Notes: a model not told the origin generated them from the letters alone. Shown: positions 7,992 to 16,896, counted from the stretch's first letter. The stretch is 58,651 nt of DNA from Chromatiaceae bacterium (GCA_024639005.1 JAHEJD010000155.1:1-58651); one strand, 5' to 3'. Numbers and translations: made by a program.

Positions 7992-8927
7992 TTGGAAAGC
8001 ATCACCCTGCGACGGCACTACAGCCGCAATACCCTGTTACGCATCGTTATTCTCGCTGTGCTGGCAGCCGGGGTCGGGATCTGGAAATTCGAACTGATCA
8101 ACACGGTCTATTTCAAGGACCAACTCACCCAGGTCGGCCTTGTTATCAACGGTGCCATCCTGGTGTTGTTCCTGATCGGCCTGTTGCGCGCGGTCAGCAT
8201 CCTGATCGGCTACATGCGCGAAGAGTCGGCCCTCACCCGCTTCATTCGCAATGTCGAGACACGGCCAGACAGTGATCCCCTCAGGGGCGTGCGCACGGGC
8301 AGCATGATCGCCCGCCGCTATGCCACGCTGCGTCGACTGCACGCGGCGCGCACGCCGATCAATCAGAATGCGCTGGCGTCAACGCTGGTGGCGAGCGAGA
8401 GCACGCGCAATAGTCTGCCGCGCTTTATCAACAATATCTTGATCCTGACAGGCGTCTTCGGGACCATCGTATCTCTGTCGATGGCGCTGGTCGGGGCCTC
8501 CGATGTGCTCGAGAATGCGATCAGTGCAACCGGGATGGGCATGGTAATCCACGGTATGTCCACCGCGCTGTCGACGACCATCACCGCGATCGTGTGCTAT
8601 GTGTTTTTCGGTTATATCTATCAGCGCCTGACGGACGCACAGACCAACTTGGTCAGCGGCGTGGAGCAGGTCACCACGACCTATCTGATACCCAGGTTCC
8701 AGATCCAGACCGATAACGTGCTGTATGAGTTCACCGGCCTGATCCAGTCGCTGCAGGGCCTGGTCGATCAGCTGCAGAAATCACAGGCCGGATTCGAGTC
8801 CGCCCAGGACGAGCTCGCCGATACCCTGGGGATGTATCGGGACAAGATGGATGGCCTGGACGACCATCTCGACACCATCAAACAGCAGCTGCGCTCGGGC
8901 TTCCGTCTGCGCGATGACGACGCATGA
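7992..8927 (+). CDS. MotA/TolQ/ExbB-like proton channel protein
   Basis: A 311-residue inner-membrane protein with four predicted helices: about 15-34, 48-72, 148-168 and 182-209. A cytoplasmic loop of ~75 residues separates helices 2 and 3, and a helical, coiled-coil-prone cytoplasmic tail of ~100 residues follows (LIQSLQGLVDQLQKSQAGFESA). Helix pair 3-4 (GVFGTIVSLSMALVG, then GMSTALSTTITAIVCYVFFGY) carries the MotA/TolQ-type signature. I chose TTG 7992 because GAGG lies eight bases before it; an ATG at 7914 would add 26 residues but has no ribosome site. Its stop overlaps the next gene (ATGA). With that gene it forms a candidate 5:2 proton-driven motor unit, as in MotAB, TolQR, ExbBD and ZorAB; the force target is unknown. 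Confidence 0.8.
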   Translation: MESITLRRHYSRNTLLRIVILAVLAAGVGIWKFELINTVYFKDQLTQVGLVINGAILVLFLIGLLRAVSILIGYMREESALTRFIRNVETRPDSDPLRGVRTGSMIARRYATLRRLHAARTPINQNALASTLVASESTRNSLPRFINNILILTGVFGTIVSLSMALVGASDVLENAISATGMGMVIHGMSTALSTTITAIVCYVFFGYIYQRLTDAQTNLVSGVEQVTTTYLIPRFQIQTDNVLYEFTGLIQSLQGLVDQLQKSQAGFESAQDELADTLGMYRDKMDGLDDHLDTIKQQLRSGFRLRDDDA

Positions 8928-9961
8928 GCCAGGAGGGCTTCACCGACCTGCGCCTGAACCGCGGCGGCAATGACGCAAACGAGGGATTCTGGCCGTCATT
9001 TACCGACATCATGACCGTGGTGGTGATGATCTTTCTGATCTCCATGGTCGTGCTGCTGGTGCGCAATATGGAGCTGGTCAATCAACTGCGCGCCACCATG
9101 GAGGCCGAGCGCATCGCCGCGGAGCTGGCGCGTGCCACTGGCGAAGAGAAAGACACCCTGTCGAGCGCGCTGCATCGTGCCGAGGAGCGTGTGCAGCAGC
9201 TGCAGCTAGAGGTGATGCGGCTGCAAGATAAGGGGCTGCGCAGCGAGACCCTGATCGCCGAACAGCTGCGCGCGATCACCGGGCTGACCAACCAGCGCGA
9301 CGATCTGGCCCAACAGGCGGCGCAACTCGTTATATTGCGGGAACGCCTGCAGGCCGATGTCGAGAAACGTCAGGCGCAGCTGAATGCCGCGCTGCAGGAG
9401 GTCGACAGCAAGCAGCTGCAGCTTAGCGCCGCCCAGCGCAACATCAGCAACCTCGAGGAAAGCCTTGAGGCGATGCGCACCCGCTATGCCGAGAGTGAGG
9501 AACAGATCGATCAGCTGCAGCGCACAGTGACCCAACAGCGGCAGAGTCTCGAGCGGGCCAGCGAGCAAGAGCAGGACATCGAACGCCGCTACCTGGTGCT
9601 GGCCGATGACTACGACAATCTCAAGCTCAAGTACGACCAGCTGGTGCGCCCGGCGCGCACCTCGGCCGGTCGGCATCTGATCGAGGTGCGCTACTCGAAA
9701 CGAGATGGCAGCTACCAGATTGCGTGGCGCGAGGGGCGCACCGACAGCTTCCAGGAGATCAGCCGCACCCGCCTCGATCAAGTACTCACCCGGCTGTCCC
9801 GGGAAAAGGACAACGGCCTCTACGTAAAGGTCATCTTTCCCGAAAACAGCGGGCTCTCTTACAACGAGGCCTGGGAATTCACCAGCCACCTGCACAGTAA
9901 CTACGACTACTATTTCAAGGTCGAGTCGAGTTCTGAAGACGACGGATCAGATCAGCCTTGA
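8924..9961 (+). CDS. MotB-like membrane coiled-coil protein without OmpA domain
   Basis: A 345-residue protein. Residues 21-30 read GFWPSFTDIM, followed by one membrane helix (about 29-47). This is the MotB/ZorB-type N-terminus, with Asp28 in the position of the proton-carrying aspartate. From about 50 to 240 the protein is a long coiled coil rich in Glu, Gln, Leu and Arg. The last ~100 residues form a mixed domain (SAGRHLIEVRYSKRDGSYQI onward) that I cannot match to the OmpA/peptidoglycan-binding domain of MotB. It overlaps the MotA-like gene and its stop overlaps the TTG start of the CobW gene, so all three are coupled. It is probably the stator partner of the upstream channel; the missing wall anchor makes it unlike a flagellar stator. 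Confidence 0.75.
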   Translation: MSQEGFTDLRLNRGGNDANEGFWPSFTDIMTVVVMIFLISMVVLLVRNMELVNQLRATMEAERIAAELARATGEEKDTLSSALHRAEERVQQLQLEVMRLQDKGLRSETLIAEQLRAITGLTNQRDDLAQQAAQLVILRERLQADVEKRQAQLNAALQEVDSKQLQLSAAQRNISNLEESLEAMRTRYAESEEQIDQLQRTVTQQRQSLERASEQEQDIERRYLVLADDYDNLKLKYDQLVRPARTSAGRHLIEVRYSKRDGSYQIAWREGRTDSFQEISRTRLDQVLTRLSREKDNGLYVKVIFPENSGLSYNEAWEFTSHLHSNYDYYFKVESSSEDDGSDQP

Positions 9962-10971
9962 CGGGCTCTGACGCACGCATCCCGACCAATCTGATCACCG
10001 GCTTCCTCGGCGTCGGCAAGACCACGGCGGTGCGCCACCTGCTTGCGCAGCGGCCCGCGGGAGAGACTTGGGGCGTACTGGTCAATGAGTTCGGGGAGAT
10101 AGGCGTCGACGGCAGCCTGCTGGCAGGCGAGAAAGCGCCCGTGCAGGAAGTCGCCGGGGGCTGCCTGTGCTGTGTCGCCGCACCGGCATTTACGACCGGT
10201 CTCAATCGTCTGATACGCCAGCATCGTCCGGACCGCATCCTGATCGAGCCGAGCGGTCTGGGTCATCCCGCACAGGTGCTGGAGACGCTGAGCGGTCCCC
10301 TCTATGCGACAGTGCTCGACGTGCGCGCCACGGTCTGCCTGCTGGATATCCGCCATCTGGCATCGCCGCGTCATCGCGAACATCCGACCTTTCAAGATCA
10401 GCTCCATCTCGCCGACGTGCTGGTCGCCAACAAGATCGACCTCGTCGCGGCCGTTGAACAGCTCGCCTTCGAGGGGTTTGCCGCCGGGCTGCGGCCGCCC
10501 AAGCAGCGCATCGCAATGGTCGAACACGGCATGCTCGATCCGGCGTGGCTCGACCTCGGCCGCAGTGCCGAACGCCGGGCGGCCTTCCCCGAGGCACATG
10601 CCTTTTTGGTTGAAAGCGGCAGGCCCGTTGCAGATGGCCAACAGCACAGTGACGAGGACTGGTTGCGCATCGAAGGCCGCGGTGATGGCTACCATCGCGT
10701 CGGCTGGCTCATCGGACAAGCGACGTCCTGCGACGCGTCGATGCTGATGGCATGCGTCGACAACATATCCGTCGAGCGCAAGAAGGGCGTTTTTCTGACC
10801 AATGAGGGGTGGCGCATTGTCAATCAGGGCGAATGGTCGACGACCGACACGCCGCCCGACGGTCGCGCACGCCTCGAGGTCATCGACCCCAGCCCGATAG
10901 ATGCACTTGCGCTGGACGCCGGACTGCGCCGGGTCTTGCGCGGGGACTGCCCTACATCCTCCGTCGGTTAG
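9958..10971 (+). CDS. CobW/COG0523 family GTP-binding protein
   Basis: A 337-residue G3E-family GTPase. The Walker A motif GFLGVGKTT is at 15-23, the metal-binding CxCC motif GGCLCC at 67-72, a Walker B-like region follows (DRILIEPSGLGHP), and the guanine-specificity motif NKID is near 160. The C-terminal CobW domain is present but divergent. COG0523 proteins deliver or insert metals such as zinc, cobalt or iron. The TTG start at 9958 overlaps the stop of the MotB-like gene (TTGA), implying coupling. No Zur box was recognised. Why a metallochaperone should be linked to a motor pair is unclear. Confidence 0.85.
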   Translation: MTGSDARIPTNLITGFLGVGKTTAVRHLLAQRPAGETWGVLVNEFGEIGVDGSLLAGEKAPVQEVAGGCLCCVAAPAFTTGLNRLIRQHRPDRILIEPSGLGHPAQVLETLSGPLYATVLDVRATVCLLDIRHLASPRHREHPTFQDQLHLADVLVANKIDLVAAVEQLAFEGFAAGLRPPKQRIAMVEHGMLDPAWLDLGRSAERRAAFPEAHAFLVESGRPVADGQQHSDEDWLRIEGRGDGYHRVGWLIGQATSCDASMLMACVDNISVERKKGVFLTNEGWRIVNQGEWSTTDTPPDGRARLEVIDPSPIDALALDAGLRRVLRGDCPTSSVG

Positions 10972-11003
10972 TCAAAGGCCAGTAGCCGGACACGTGGTCG
11001 GGC

Positions 11004-11363
11004 TCAGGACGACGAGGACTTCACCTTTTCCTTGATGCGTGCGGCCTTACCGGTGAGGCCGCGCAGATAGTAGAGCTTGGCGCGCCGGACATCGCCACGC
11101 CGCATCACCTTGACCTCGGCCACGCTCGGGCTGTAGGCCTGGAACACCCGTTCCACCCCCTCTCCGTGGGAGATCTTGCGCACCGTGAACGAGGAATTCA
11201 GGCCCCGGTTACGCTTTGCGATACACACGCCTTCAAACGCCTGCAGACGCTCACGTTTGCCTTCGACCACCTTGACCTGAACGACCACGGTATCGCCTGG
11301 ACCGAAGTCCGGCAGCGTCTTGCCCATCTGTTCTGCTTCGAGTTCCTGGATGATATTGCTCAT
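11004..11363 (-). CDS. rplS: Ribosomal protein L19
   Basis: A 119-residue large-subunit protein located at the 30S-50S interface. It starts [13 protein letters not shown] and has the conserved [23 protein letters not shown] and SYGEGVER-like ([15 protein letters not shown]) segments, ending in a basic tail ([13 protein letters not shown]). It is the last gene of the rpsP-rimM-trmD-rplS operon, 18 bases after trmD, and converges on the CobW gene. Confidence 0.97.
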   Translation of the reverse strand: MSNIIQELEAEQMGKTLPDFGPGDTVVVQVKVVEGKRERLQAFEGVCIAKRNRGLNSSFTVRKISHGEGVERVFQAYSPSVAEVKVMRRGDVRRAKLYYLRGLTGKAARIKEKVKSSSS

Positions 11364-11381
11364 CGCCGCTGCTCCTGTACC

Positions 11382-12119
11382 TCAGGTGCCCTTCCGGGCA
11401 CGGATGAATTCGTCGAGTAACACCTGTTCCTCGCTGCTCAACCGGCGTCTCTCAAGAAGATCCCGTCGGCGCAACCAGGTCCGCCCCAGGGCCTGCTGCA
11501 GCCGCCAGCGACGTATCAGTTCATGATTACCGGACGTCAACACCTCCGGCACCCTACGCCCCTCGATCTCCTCGGGCCGCGTGTAATGCGGACAATCCAG
11601 CAGACCGTCCGCATAAGAATCCTGTTCGGCCGAATCCGCGTGCCCCAACACCCCGGGTAACTGCCGGATTACCGCATCCATCATCACCATCGCCGGCAAC
11701 TCGCCGCCCGAAACCACGTAATCGCCGATCGACCACTCTTCGTCCACATAGGCTTCGATGAGCCGCTCGTCGATGCCCTCATAGCGTCCAGCCAGCAGAA
11801 TCAGGCCCGGACGGCCGGACATGTCCTGGACGGCATCCTGGTCGAGCCGGCGTCCTTGGGGGCTCAGGTAGACCACTGGACTGGCCGAGGCCACCGCCCT
11901 GGCGGCGCCGATCGCCCGGCGCAGCGGATCGACCATTACGACCATCCCCGGACCACCACCGTAGGGCCGGTCATCGACCGTGCGGTGGATATCATCGGCA
12001 AAATCCCGTGGATTCCACAACGTCAGCTGCACCTGACCGCGCTCGATGGCTCGTCCGGTAACGCCGACGCGCATCGCCTCGAACATCTCCGGAAAAAGGC
12101 TAATCACATCGAAGCGCAT
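11382..12119 (-). CDS. trmD: tRNA (guanine-N1-)-methyltransferase
   Basis: SPOUT-class enzyme that methylates G37 at N1 in tRNAs with a G36-G37 sequence, preventing +1 frameshifts. The 245-residue length is normal. The trefoil-knot SAM site is visible ([17 protein letters not shown] and [20 protein letters not shown]), as is the catalytic Asp region near [18 protein letters not shown]. It begins [17 protein letters not shown] 128-base gap without a gene separates it from rimM, longer than is usual for this operon. Confidence 0.97.
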   Translation of the reverse strand: MRFDVISLFPEMFEAMRVGVTGRAIERGQVQLTLWNPRDFADDIHRTVDDRPYGGGPGMVVMVDPLRRAIGAARAVASASPVVYLSPQGRRLDQDAVQDMSGRPGLILLAGRYEGIDERLIEAYVDEEWSIGDYVVSGGELPAMVMMDAVIRQLPGVLGHADSAEQDSYADGLLDCPHYTRPEEIEGRRVPEVLTSGNHELIRRWRLQQALGRTWLRRRDLLERRRLSSEEQVLLDEFIRARKGT

Positions 12120-12247
12120 GCCGTTTCCTATGCCGACCAGCCGACATTGCGCCGTGCGTCTAACGCGTTACCTTTCCCGTCGGCGACCGGGGCTCGCCAC
12201 AAATCGTCGGTCGCCCGCGGCGGACCGATGATGCGAAACTCACGAAC

Positions 12248-12799
12248 CTAGAACTCCGGGTCCCAGTCGACCCGCATCTCTCCAGCGGCAAGATCCACGT
12301 CGCGTACCACCTGCTGCCAGACATAGGGGACCAGTCTTTCCCGCTCCCCCTGCACCACGATCACGTCGTTGGCGCCGGTCTCGAACAGCTGCACGATATG
12401 GCCGAGATCGACACCCTCGACCGTGATCACGCGCAGCCCGATCAGGTCGGCCCAGTAAAACTCGCCGGGCCTGGTCGTTTCCGGCAGCCGCTCTCGCGGG
12501 ACCGTGATCTCCGCGCCAATCAGCGCCTCGGCCTCGTCGCGATCGTTACATCCGACCAGCTTCGCGACCACGACCTTGCCTTGGCGACGCCATGCATCCA
12601 CCGACCAGACCTCGCGTCGACCGCCCCGCGCCAGGTGCCAGGGCGAATAGCCGCCGATATTCTCGCGGGGACTGGTCTCCGAACGCACACGCACCCAGCC
12701 TTGGACGCCGTGCGCCCCGGAAATGCGACCGAGGGTGACGAAGCGCTGCTCGCCACCCTCGGCAGTTGTCCTGTTGCTCGTTCCGACCGGCTCGCTCAC
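12248..12799 (-). CDS. rimM: 16S rRNA processing protein RimM
   Basis: Ribosome maturation factor that binds S19 and helps assemble the head of the 30S subunit. The 183-residue protein has the N-terminal RimM domain (VTLGRISGAHGVQGWVRVRS) and the C-terminal PRC-barrel domain (GEFYWADLIGLRVITVEG, then DVIVVQGERERLVPYV). It begins with GTG at 12799, preceded by a GGAG ribosome site. It stands between rpsP and trmD. Confidence 0.95.
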   Translation of the reverse strand: MSEPVGTSNRTTAEGGEQRFVTLGRISGAHGVQGWVRVRSETSPRENIGGYSPWHLARGGRREVWSVDAWRRQGKVVVAKLVGCNDRDEAEALIGAEITVPRERLPETTRPGEFYWADLIGLRVITVEGVDLGHIVQLFETGANDVIVVQGERERLVPYVWQQVVRDVDLAAGEMRVDWDPEF

Positions 12800-12846
12800 G
12801 GCAAGTCTCCGCGACAGGCCGCTACCGGCAACGACTAGCGGCCGGA

Positions 12847-13101
12847 TCAGCCCTGCGCAGTCTTGCGGTAGCCGTCGACCAGCTTGCGGGCGCGGTCGCT
12901 CAGCTGGCCGCCCACAGACACCCAGTGATCGACACGCGCAAGATCGATGCGCAGCGATTCTTCACCTTCGACCGCGATCGGGTTGAAGAAACCCAGCCGC
13001 TCTATATAACGACCACCTCGCGCACGGCGCGAATCGGCGGCGACGAGGTGGTAGAAAGGACGCCTTTTTGCGCCCGATCTGGCAAGACGGATCGATACCA
13101 T
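12847..13101 (-). CDS. rpsP: Ribosomal protein S16
   Basis: An 84-residue small-subunit protein with the family start [20 protein letters not shown] and the conserved segment [12 protein letters not shown]. It is the first gene of the rpsP-rimM-trmD-rplS operon and has a strong sigma-70-like promoter about 65-90 bases upstream. Confidence 0.97.
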   Translation of the reverse strand: MVSIRLARSGAKRRPFYHLVAADSRRARGGRYIERLGFFNPIAVEGEESLRIDLARVDHWVSVGGQLSDRARKLVDGYRKTAQG

Positions 13102-13165
13102 ATTCTGTGGCCTTCAGTTCTGATCTGTGAGGCTCAGGACGCTGCCGTCGCGAGCGAAACCGCGT

Positions 13166-13193
13166 ATTCTACGCAAAATTCGCGCGTTGTGAA
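13166..13193 (-). promoter_or_regulatory. Sigma-70 promoter of the rpsP operon
   Basis: On the minus strand a TTCACA hexamer (13193-13188) and TAGAAT hexamer (13171-13166) are spaced by 16 bases. Each differs from the sigma-70 consensus at one base. It lies about 65 bases upstream of the rpsP start and is the best housekeeping promoter seen in the window. Confidence 0.7.
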
Positions 13194-13235
13194 GTAGTAA
13201 GTTGCCGGCAAATCACGGGATTGGTGGGAGCGGAA

Positions 13236-13745
13236 ATGAACGAAGACAGCGGTAAAGAAGATCGGTTGACGATCCACCACGGCGCCGACCACAGCTCACC
13301 CTACCCGGTCAGCCGTCTGGCGCCCAGCTTCGGCCTCGCCGACCTGGCCCGTGAGATCGAACAGGCCGATCAGATGGTGGCCGGCCGCCTCGGTGCGCAG
13401 CTGGAGGTGATCGCCGAGCAGGTCAGATCGCTACAGGCGCAGGCGCGGCGGGTCCTCGAGCAGGCGCGCGAAGACCAGCGACTGCATCACGCGCGCTGCG
13501 CATTTCAGCGCAAACCCGGCCACATCTACCACCTGTACGAAGAACCAGACGGCAGCCTGGCCTTCTCGATGCTCTCACCGGACGACTGGGGCGGCGACCC
13601 TCCCAAGCCCTTCCGCGGCTCATTTCGGCTCCAGAGCGATCTGAGCTGGACGCCGGCAGAGACCGTCGAAAAAGACGACGAAAGCCGGCGGCTGGTCGCG
13701 CGTCTGCTCGGCAGCCCGCTGAGTCTTGACGAAGACAGCGCCTGA
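13236..13745 (+). CDS. DUF2452 family protein
   Basis: A 169-residue soluble protein. It matches the DUF2452 type, whose function is unknown. After an N-terminal segment (ADHSSPYPVSRLAPSFGLAD) comes a long helix (about 40-90, REIEQADQMVAGRLGAQLEVI). A conserved-looking block follows: CAFQRKPGHIYHLYEEPDG, then FSMLSPDDWGG. I chose ATG 13236, which has a GGAG six bases upstream; a TTG five codons earlier is possible. It converges on ffh, with only 19 bases between the stops. Confidence 0.75.
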   Translation: MNEDSGKEDRLTIHHGADHSSPYPVSRLAPSFGLADLAREIEQADQMVAGRLGAQLEVIAEQVRSLQAQARRVLEQAREDQRLHHARCAFQRKPGHIYHLYEEPDGSLAFSMLSPDDWGGDPPKPFRGSFRLQSDLSWTPAETVEKDDESRRLVARLLGSPLSLDEDSA

Positions 13746-13764
13746 TTCCGCATCGCCCCCGCCA

Positions 13765-15162
13765 TCAAAACGGGAACCCCCCACCACCACCCGGCGGCAT
13801 ACCACCGCCCGGGAAACCGCCCGGCATCTTGCCCTTCATGCCGCGCATCATCTTCGCCATGCCGCCGCCTTTCATTTTCTTCATCATCTTTTGCATCTGC
13901 GTGAACTGTTTCAGCATTTTGTTCACATCCTGCACCTGGGTGCCGGAGCCGGCTGCGATGCGTCTTTTTCGCGATCCCTTGATCACCCCGGGAAAGGTCC
14001 GCTCCTGTGAGGTCATGGAATTGACGATTGCGATCAGCTTCTTGACTTCTTTGTCACCGACCTGCGACTTCACCGCCTCCGGGACCTGATTCATGCCGGG
14101 CAGCTTGTCCAGCAGGCCGGCCATGCCGCCCATATTGGCCATCTGCTCCATCTGCTCCTTGAAGTCGATCAGGGTGAAACCCTCGCCTTTGTGGATCTTC
14201 TTCGCCAGCTTCGCGGCCTTATCCTGATCGACCTTGGCCGTCACTTCTTCGACCAGCGACAGTACGTCGCCCATTCCCAGAATGCGTGACGCCACGCGGT
14301 CCGGATAGAAGGGTTCCAGTGCGCTGGTCTGCTCACCGATGCCAAGGAACTTGATCGGCTTGCCGGTGATCTGGCGAATCGACAGCGCAGCACCGCCACG
14401 TGCGTCCCCGTCGGTCTTGGTCAGGATGACACCCGTCAGCGGCAGTGCGTCGTTGAACGCCTTGGCGGTATTGGCAGCGTCCTGACCGGTCATCGCATCC
14501 ACCACGAACAGTGTCTCGACCGGCTCCAGTTCGGCATGCAGCGCCTGGATCTCGCCCATCATCTGCTCGTCGATATGCAGCCGGCCGGCGGTGTCGACAA
14601 TCAACACATCGAAATAGCCCTTGCGCGCTGCCGCAATGGCCGAGCGCGCAATCGCCAGCGGCTGCTGATCCTGACTGGACGGGAAAAACTCGGCCTCGAC
14701 CTCCGCCGCCAAGGTCCTCAACTGTTCGATAGCGGCGGGGCGATACACGTCGGCGCTGACCACCATGACCTTTTTCTTCTCGCGTTCCTTCAGCAGGCGC
14801 GACAGTTTGGCCACGCTGGTCGTCTTGCCCGAGCCCTGCAGTCCGGCCATCAGGATCACCGCCGGCGGCTGTGCAGCCAGATTCAGCTGCTCATTGGCCT
14901 CGCCCATGACGCTAACAAGCTCGTCATTGACGATCTTCACCAACACCTGACCCGGAGTCAGGCTGCGCAGCACCTCTTCACCGAGCGCCTTGGTGCGTAC
15001 CTGTTCGACGAACGCCTTGACTACCGGCAGGGCAACGTCTGCCTCCAGCAGGGCCATGCGCACTTCGCGCAGGGTATCGCGGACATTGTCTTCGCTGATC
15101 CGGCCCTGGCCGCGTACTTTCTGTAGCACACCGCCAAGGCGGTCGGAGAGATTCGCAAACAT
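13765..15162 (-). CDS. ffh: Signal recognition particle protein Ffh
   Basis: SRP54 GTPase that binds 4.5S RNA and the signal sequences of nascent membrane proteins. The 465-residue protein has the N domain, the G domain with GLQGSGKTTSVAKL near residue 108 and the DTAGR motif, and a Met-rich M domain from about 300 on (MEQMANMGGMAGLLDKLPGM, SRKRRIAAGSG, MQKMMKKMKGGGM). It ends in a Gly/Pro-rich tail. It is divergent from the ccsA-like gene. Confidence 0.97.
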   Translation of the reverse strand: MFANLSDRLGGVLQKVRGQGRISEDNVRDTLREVRMALLEADVALPVVKAFVEQVRTKALGEEVLRSLTPGQVLVKIVNDELVSVMGEANEQLNLAAQPPAVILMAGLQGSGKTTSVAKLSRLLKEREKKKVMVVSADVYRPAAIEQLRTLAAEVEAEFFPSSQDQQPLAIARSAIAAARKGYFDVLIVDTAGRLHIDEQMMGEIQALHAELEPVETLFVVDAMTGQDAANTAKAFNDALPLTGVILTKTDGDARGGAALSIRQITGKPIKFLGIGEQTSALEPFYPDRVASRILGMGDVLSLVEEVTAKVDQDKAAKLAKKIHKGEGFTLIDFKEQMEQMANMGGMAGLLDKLPGMNQVPEAVKSQVGDKEVKKLIAIVNSMTSQERTFPGVIKGSRKRRIAAGSGTQVQDVNKMLKQFTQMQKMMKKMKGGGMAKMMRGMKGKMPGGFPGGGMPPGGGGGFPF

Positions 15163-15206
15163 GGTTTCGATCCGTCTGTAGGGAAGGTGAACTTGCAGAG
15201 TTCGCC

Positions 15207-15212
15207 ATTATA
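15207..15212 (-). promoter_or_regulatory. Probable -10 element of ffh
   Basis: A perfect TATAAT on the minus strand lies 45 bases upstream of the ffh start. The expected -35 position carries only a weak match (TAACGA at 17 bases). It falls in the divergent spacer with the ccsA-like gene. Confidence 0.5.
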
Positions 15213-15254
15213 CGGGTGCAGGCGCGGAATCGTTATGCCATGATTTCGCCCGGC

Positions 15255-16064
15255 ATGAACATCACTCTGATCGCATTTCCGGCGGCGCTGCTGTATCTCG
15301 CCGGCGGCCTGAGCACCGGCCTGCGGCTGTTCCGCAGCGCGAACGGATGGCGCCCTTCGCGCAGCCTCGGTATCGGCCTCGGTTTCGCCGGCCTGTTTCT
15401 GCATGCTGTCATGCTCTATGTCGAACTGTTCACCGCCGGCGGGCTCAACCTGAGTTTTTTCAACGCCGTCTCGCTGGCCGCGTGGACGGCTGCAGGCCTG
15501 CTGCTGCTTTCGGCATTGAGTCAGCCAGTCGACAACCTGGCGATCCTGGCGCTGCCCATGGCCGCTATCACGGTGCTGCTCGATCTAAGGTTTCCGGGCC
15601 AGCGGCTGCTCAGTGACAATGCGGACTGGTCGCTGGGGATTCATGTGTTGACTTCGATGCTCTCCTACAGCCTGCTGACACTGGCCAGCGTCCAGGCGAT
15701 TCTGCTCGCGGTGCAGAACCACTATTTGCGACGCCATCACCCCGGTGGCTTTATCCGTGCCCTGCCGCCACTGCAGACGATGGAGTCACTGCTGTTCGAG
15801 ATGATCAGCGTCGGCTTTGCACTGCTGAGCGTCAGCCTTCTCACCGGTTTTCTGTATCTCGACGACATGTTCGCGCAACACCTGGTGCACAAGACCGTGT
15901 TGTCGATTGCCGCATGGATAGCCTTCGCGGTACTGCTGTGGGGTCGTTACCGGTTCGGTTGGCGCGGACGCAAAGCGATTCGCTGGACGCTGGTCGGCTT
16001 TGCGGTATTGATGCTCGCCTACTTCGGCAGCAAGGCAGTCGTCGAGCTGATCCTGAAGCGTTAG
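15255..16064 (+). CDS. CcsA/YpjD-like cytochrome c assembly membrane protein
   Basis: A 269-residue inner-membrane protein with about eight hydrophobic segments, similar to YpjD/CcsA-type proteins of the cytochrome c assembly superfamily. The segment GIHVLTSMLSYSLLTLASVQAILLAV resembles the region around the haem-handling histidine of CcsA (His in GIHV). A typical FLYLDDMFAQHLVHKTVLSIAAW segment follows. I chose ATG 15255 because it starts right before the first membrane helix; a GTG at 15216 would add 13 charged residues. In E. coli ypjD is also next to ffh, which supports the assignment. Its exact role is not known. Confidence 0.82.
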   Translation: MNITLIAFPAALLYLAGGLSTGLRLFRSANGWRPSRSLGIGLGFAGLFLHAVMLYVELFTAGGLNLSFFNAVSLAAWTAAGLLLLSALSQPVDNLAILALPMAAITVLLDLRFPGQRLLSDNADWSLGIHVLTSMLSYSLLTLASVQAILLAVQNHYLRRHHPGGFIRALPPLQTMESLLFEMISVGFALLSVSLLTGFLYLDDMFAQHLVHKTVLSIAAWIAFAVLLWGRYRFGWRGRKAIRWTLVGFAVLMLAYFGSKAVVELILKR

Positions 16065-16066
16065 TC

Positions 16067-16378
16067 TCAGTGGCCGGCGGCGTGATAGGCGCTGGTGGCC
16101 TTGCGGCCGCGGTTTGTCCGACCAAGCTCTTGTGCGAGCTGGTCCCGCACCTCGATGCTCTTCGCCATCAGATGCTTGTCCAGATCGAGGATGGCGCGGA
16201 CCCGTTCCGCGACCACCTCGTCGACCGGCGCATGGGTTGCAAACGCCTGCTCGAGCAGCCTACGGCGTTCCGGTTCGAGGGCGATCACGGCGTCCCAGTC
16301 ACCGGCGTCACCCAGATCGACCATGCGCCGGCTCATCGTCAGCGCGTCGTCGAGGAGTCGATAGCGCGAAAGGGACAT
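16067..16378 (-). CDS. fliT: FliT-like flagellar chaperone (probable)
   Basis: A 103-residue all-helical protein directly after fliS. It starts MSLSRYRLLDDALTMSRRMVDL and has the helix-rich, WDAVIALEPERRRLLEQAF segment found in FliT-like proteins. In known systems FliT binds the filament cap FliD before export. The assignment rests mainly on position (fliD-fliS-fliT) and size, because FliT sequences diverge widely. Its stop is two bases from the stop of the ccsA-like gene on the other strand. Confidence 0.6.
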   Translation of the reverse strand: MSLSRYRLLDDALTMSRRMVDLGDAGDWDAVIALEPERRRLLEQAFATHAPVDEVVAERVRAILDLDKHLMAKSIEVRDQLAQELGRTNRGRKATSAYHAAGH

Positions 16379-16381
16379 CGC

Positions 16382-16822
16382 TTACACAGCCCCTTCGTTA
16401 GCGACGAGATTATCGCCACTCGCTTTACGCACTTCGTCGGGCATGGCATCCCAGGCGCCCTTGATCTCCAGCATCAGATCGATGACCTCAGTCAGTGCCT
16501 GCGCATCGTTGTGCGCCGAGGCGTCGATCATGCGACGCAGCATGTAGGCATAAAGATCGTCGAGATTGACCGCGATCGAACCGCCGGTCTCCATATCGAG
16601 GCTGCTCCGCAGCCCGTTGATGATCGACATCGCCCAGGTGATCTGCTGGCTCTTGCCCTCCAGGTCGTTGCGATCGATACAGCCTTTCGCGGTGGCCGCC
16701 TTCTCCAGCGCGCCTTCCATCAACATCTGTACGAGTCGGTGAGGGCTGGCATAAGCCACCTCGGATTCGGCCGCAATCTTTCCGTATTTCGCTGCACCGG
16801 TGTTCTTTTTTCCGTAGGACAT
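16382..16822 (-). CDS. fliS: Flagellar export chaperone FliS
   Basis: A 146-residue helical chaperone that binds the C-terminus of flagellin and stops premature polymerisation. The FliS hallmarks are visible: Tyr-rich start (YGKKNTGAAKYGKIAAESEVAYASPHRLVQMLMEGA), the LEGKSQQITWAMSIINGLRSSLDMETGGSIAVNLDDLYAYMLRRM region split over the middle, and the C-terminal IKGAWDAMP. It lies between fliD and the fliT-like gene, in the order fliD-fliS-fliT. Confidence 0.94.
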   Translation of the reverse strand: MSYGKKNTGAAKYGKIAAESEVAYASPHRLVQMLMEGALEKAATAKGCIDRNDLEGKSQQITWAMSIINGLRSSLDMETGGSIAVNLDDLYAYMLRRMIDASAHNDAQALTEVIDLMLEIKGAWDAMPDEVRKASGDNLVANEGAV

Positions 16823-16896
16823 CGAGTGGTTTCCAGTTGATTGCCGAACACACTCTCTAGCGACCGTGGCTACCGAAAATAAAGGGACTTGGTTTC

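Noticed and set aside
7914-8927. ATG 7914 as the start of the MotA-like gene
   Set aside because: No ribosome site there and the extra 26 residues look non-coding; TTG 7992 has GAGG at a good distance.
7992-9961. Zorya-type anti-phage system
   Set aside because: The channel/coiled-coil pair resembles ZorA/ZorB in layout, but no ZorC, ZorD or ZorE follows and the second protein lacks the OmpA-like domain.
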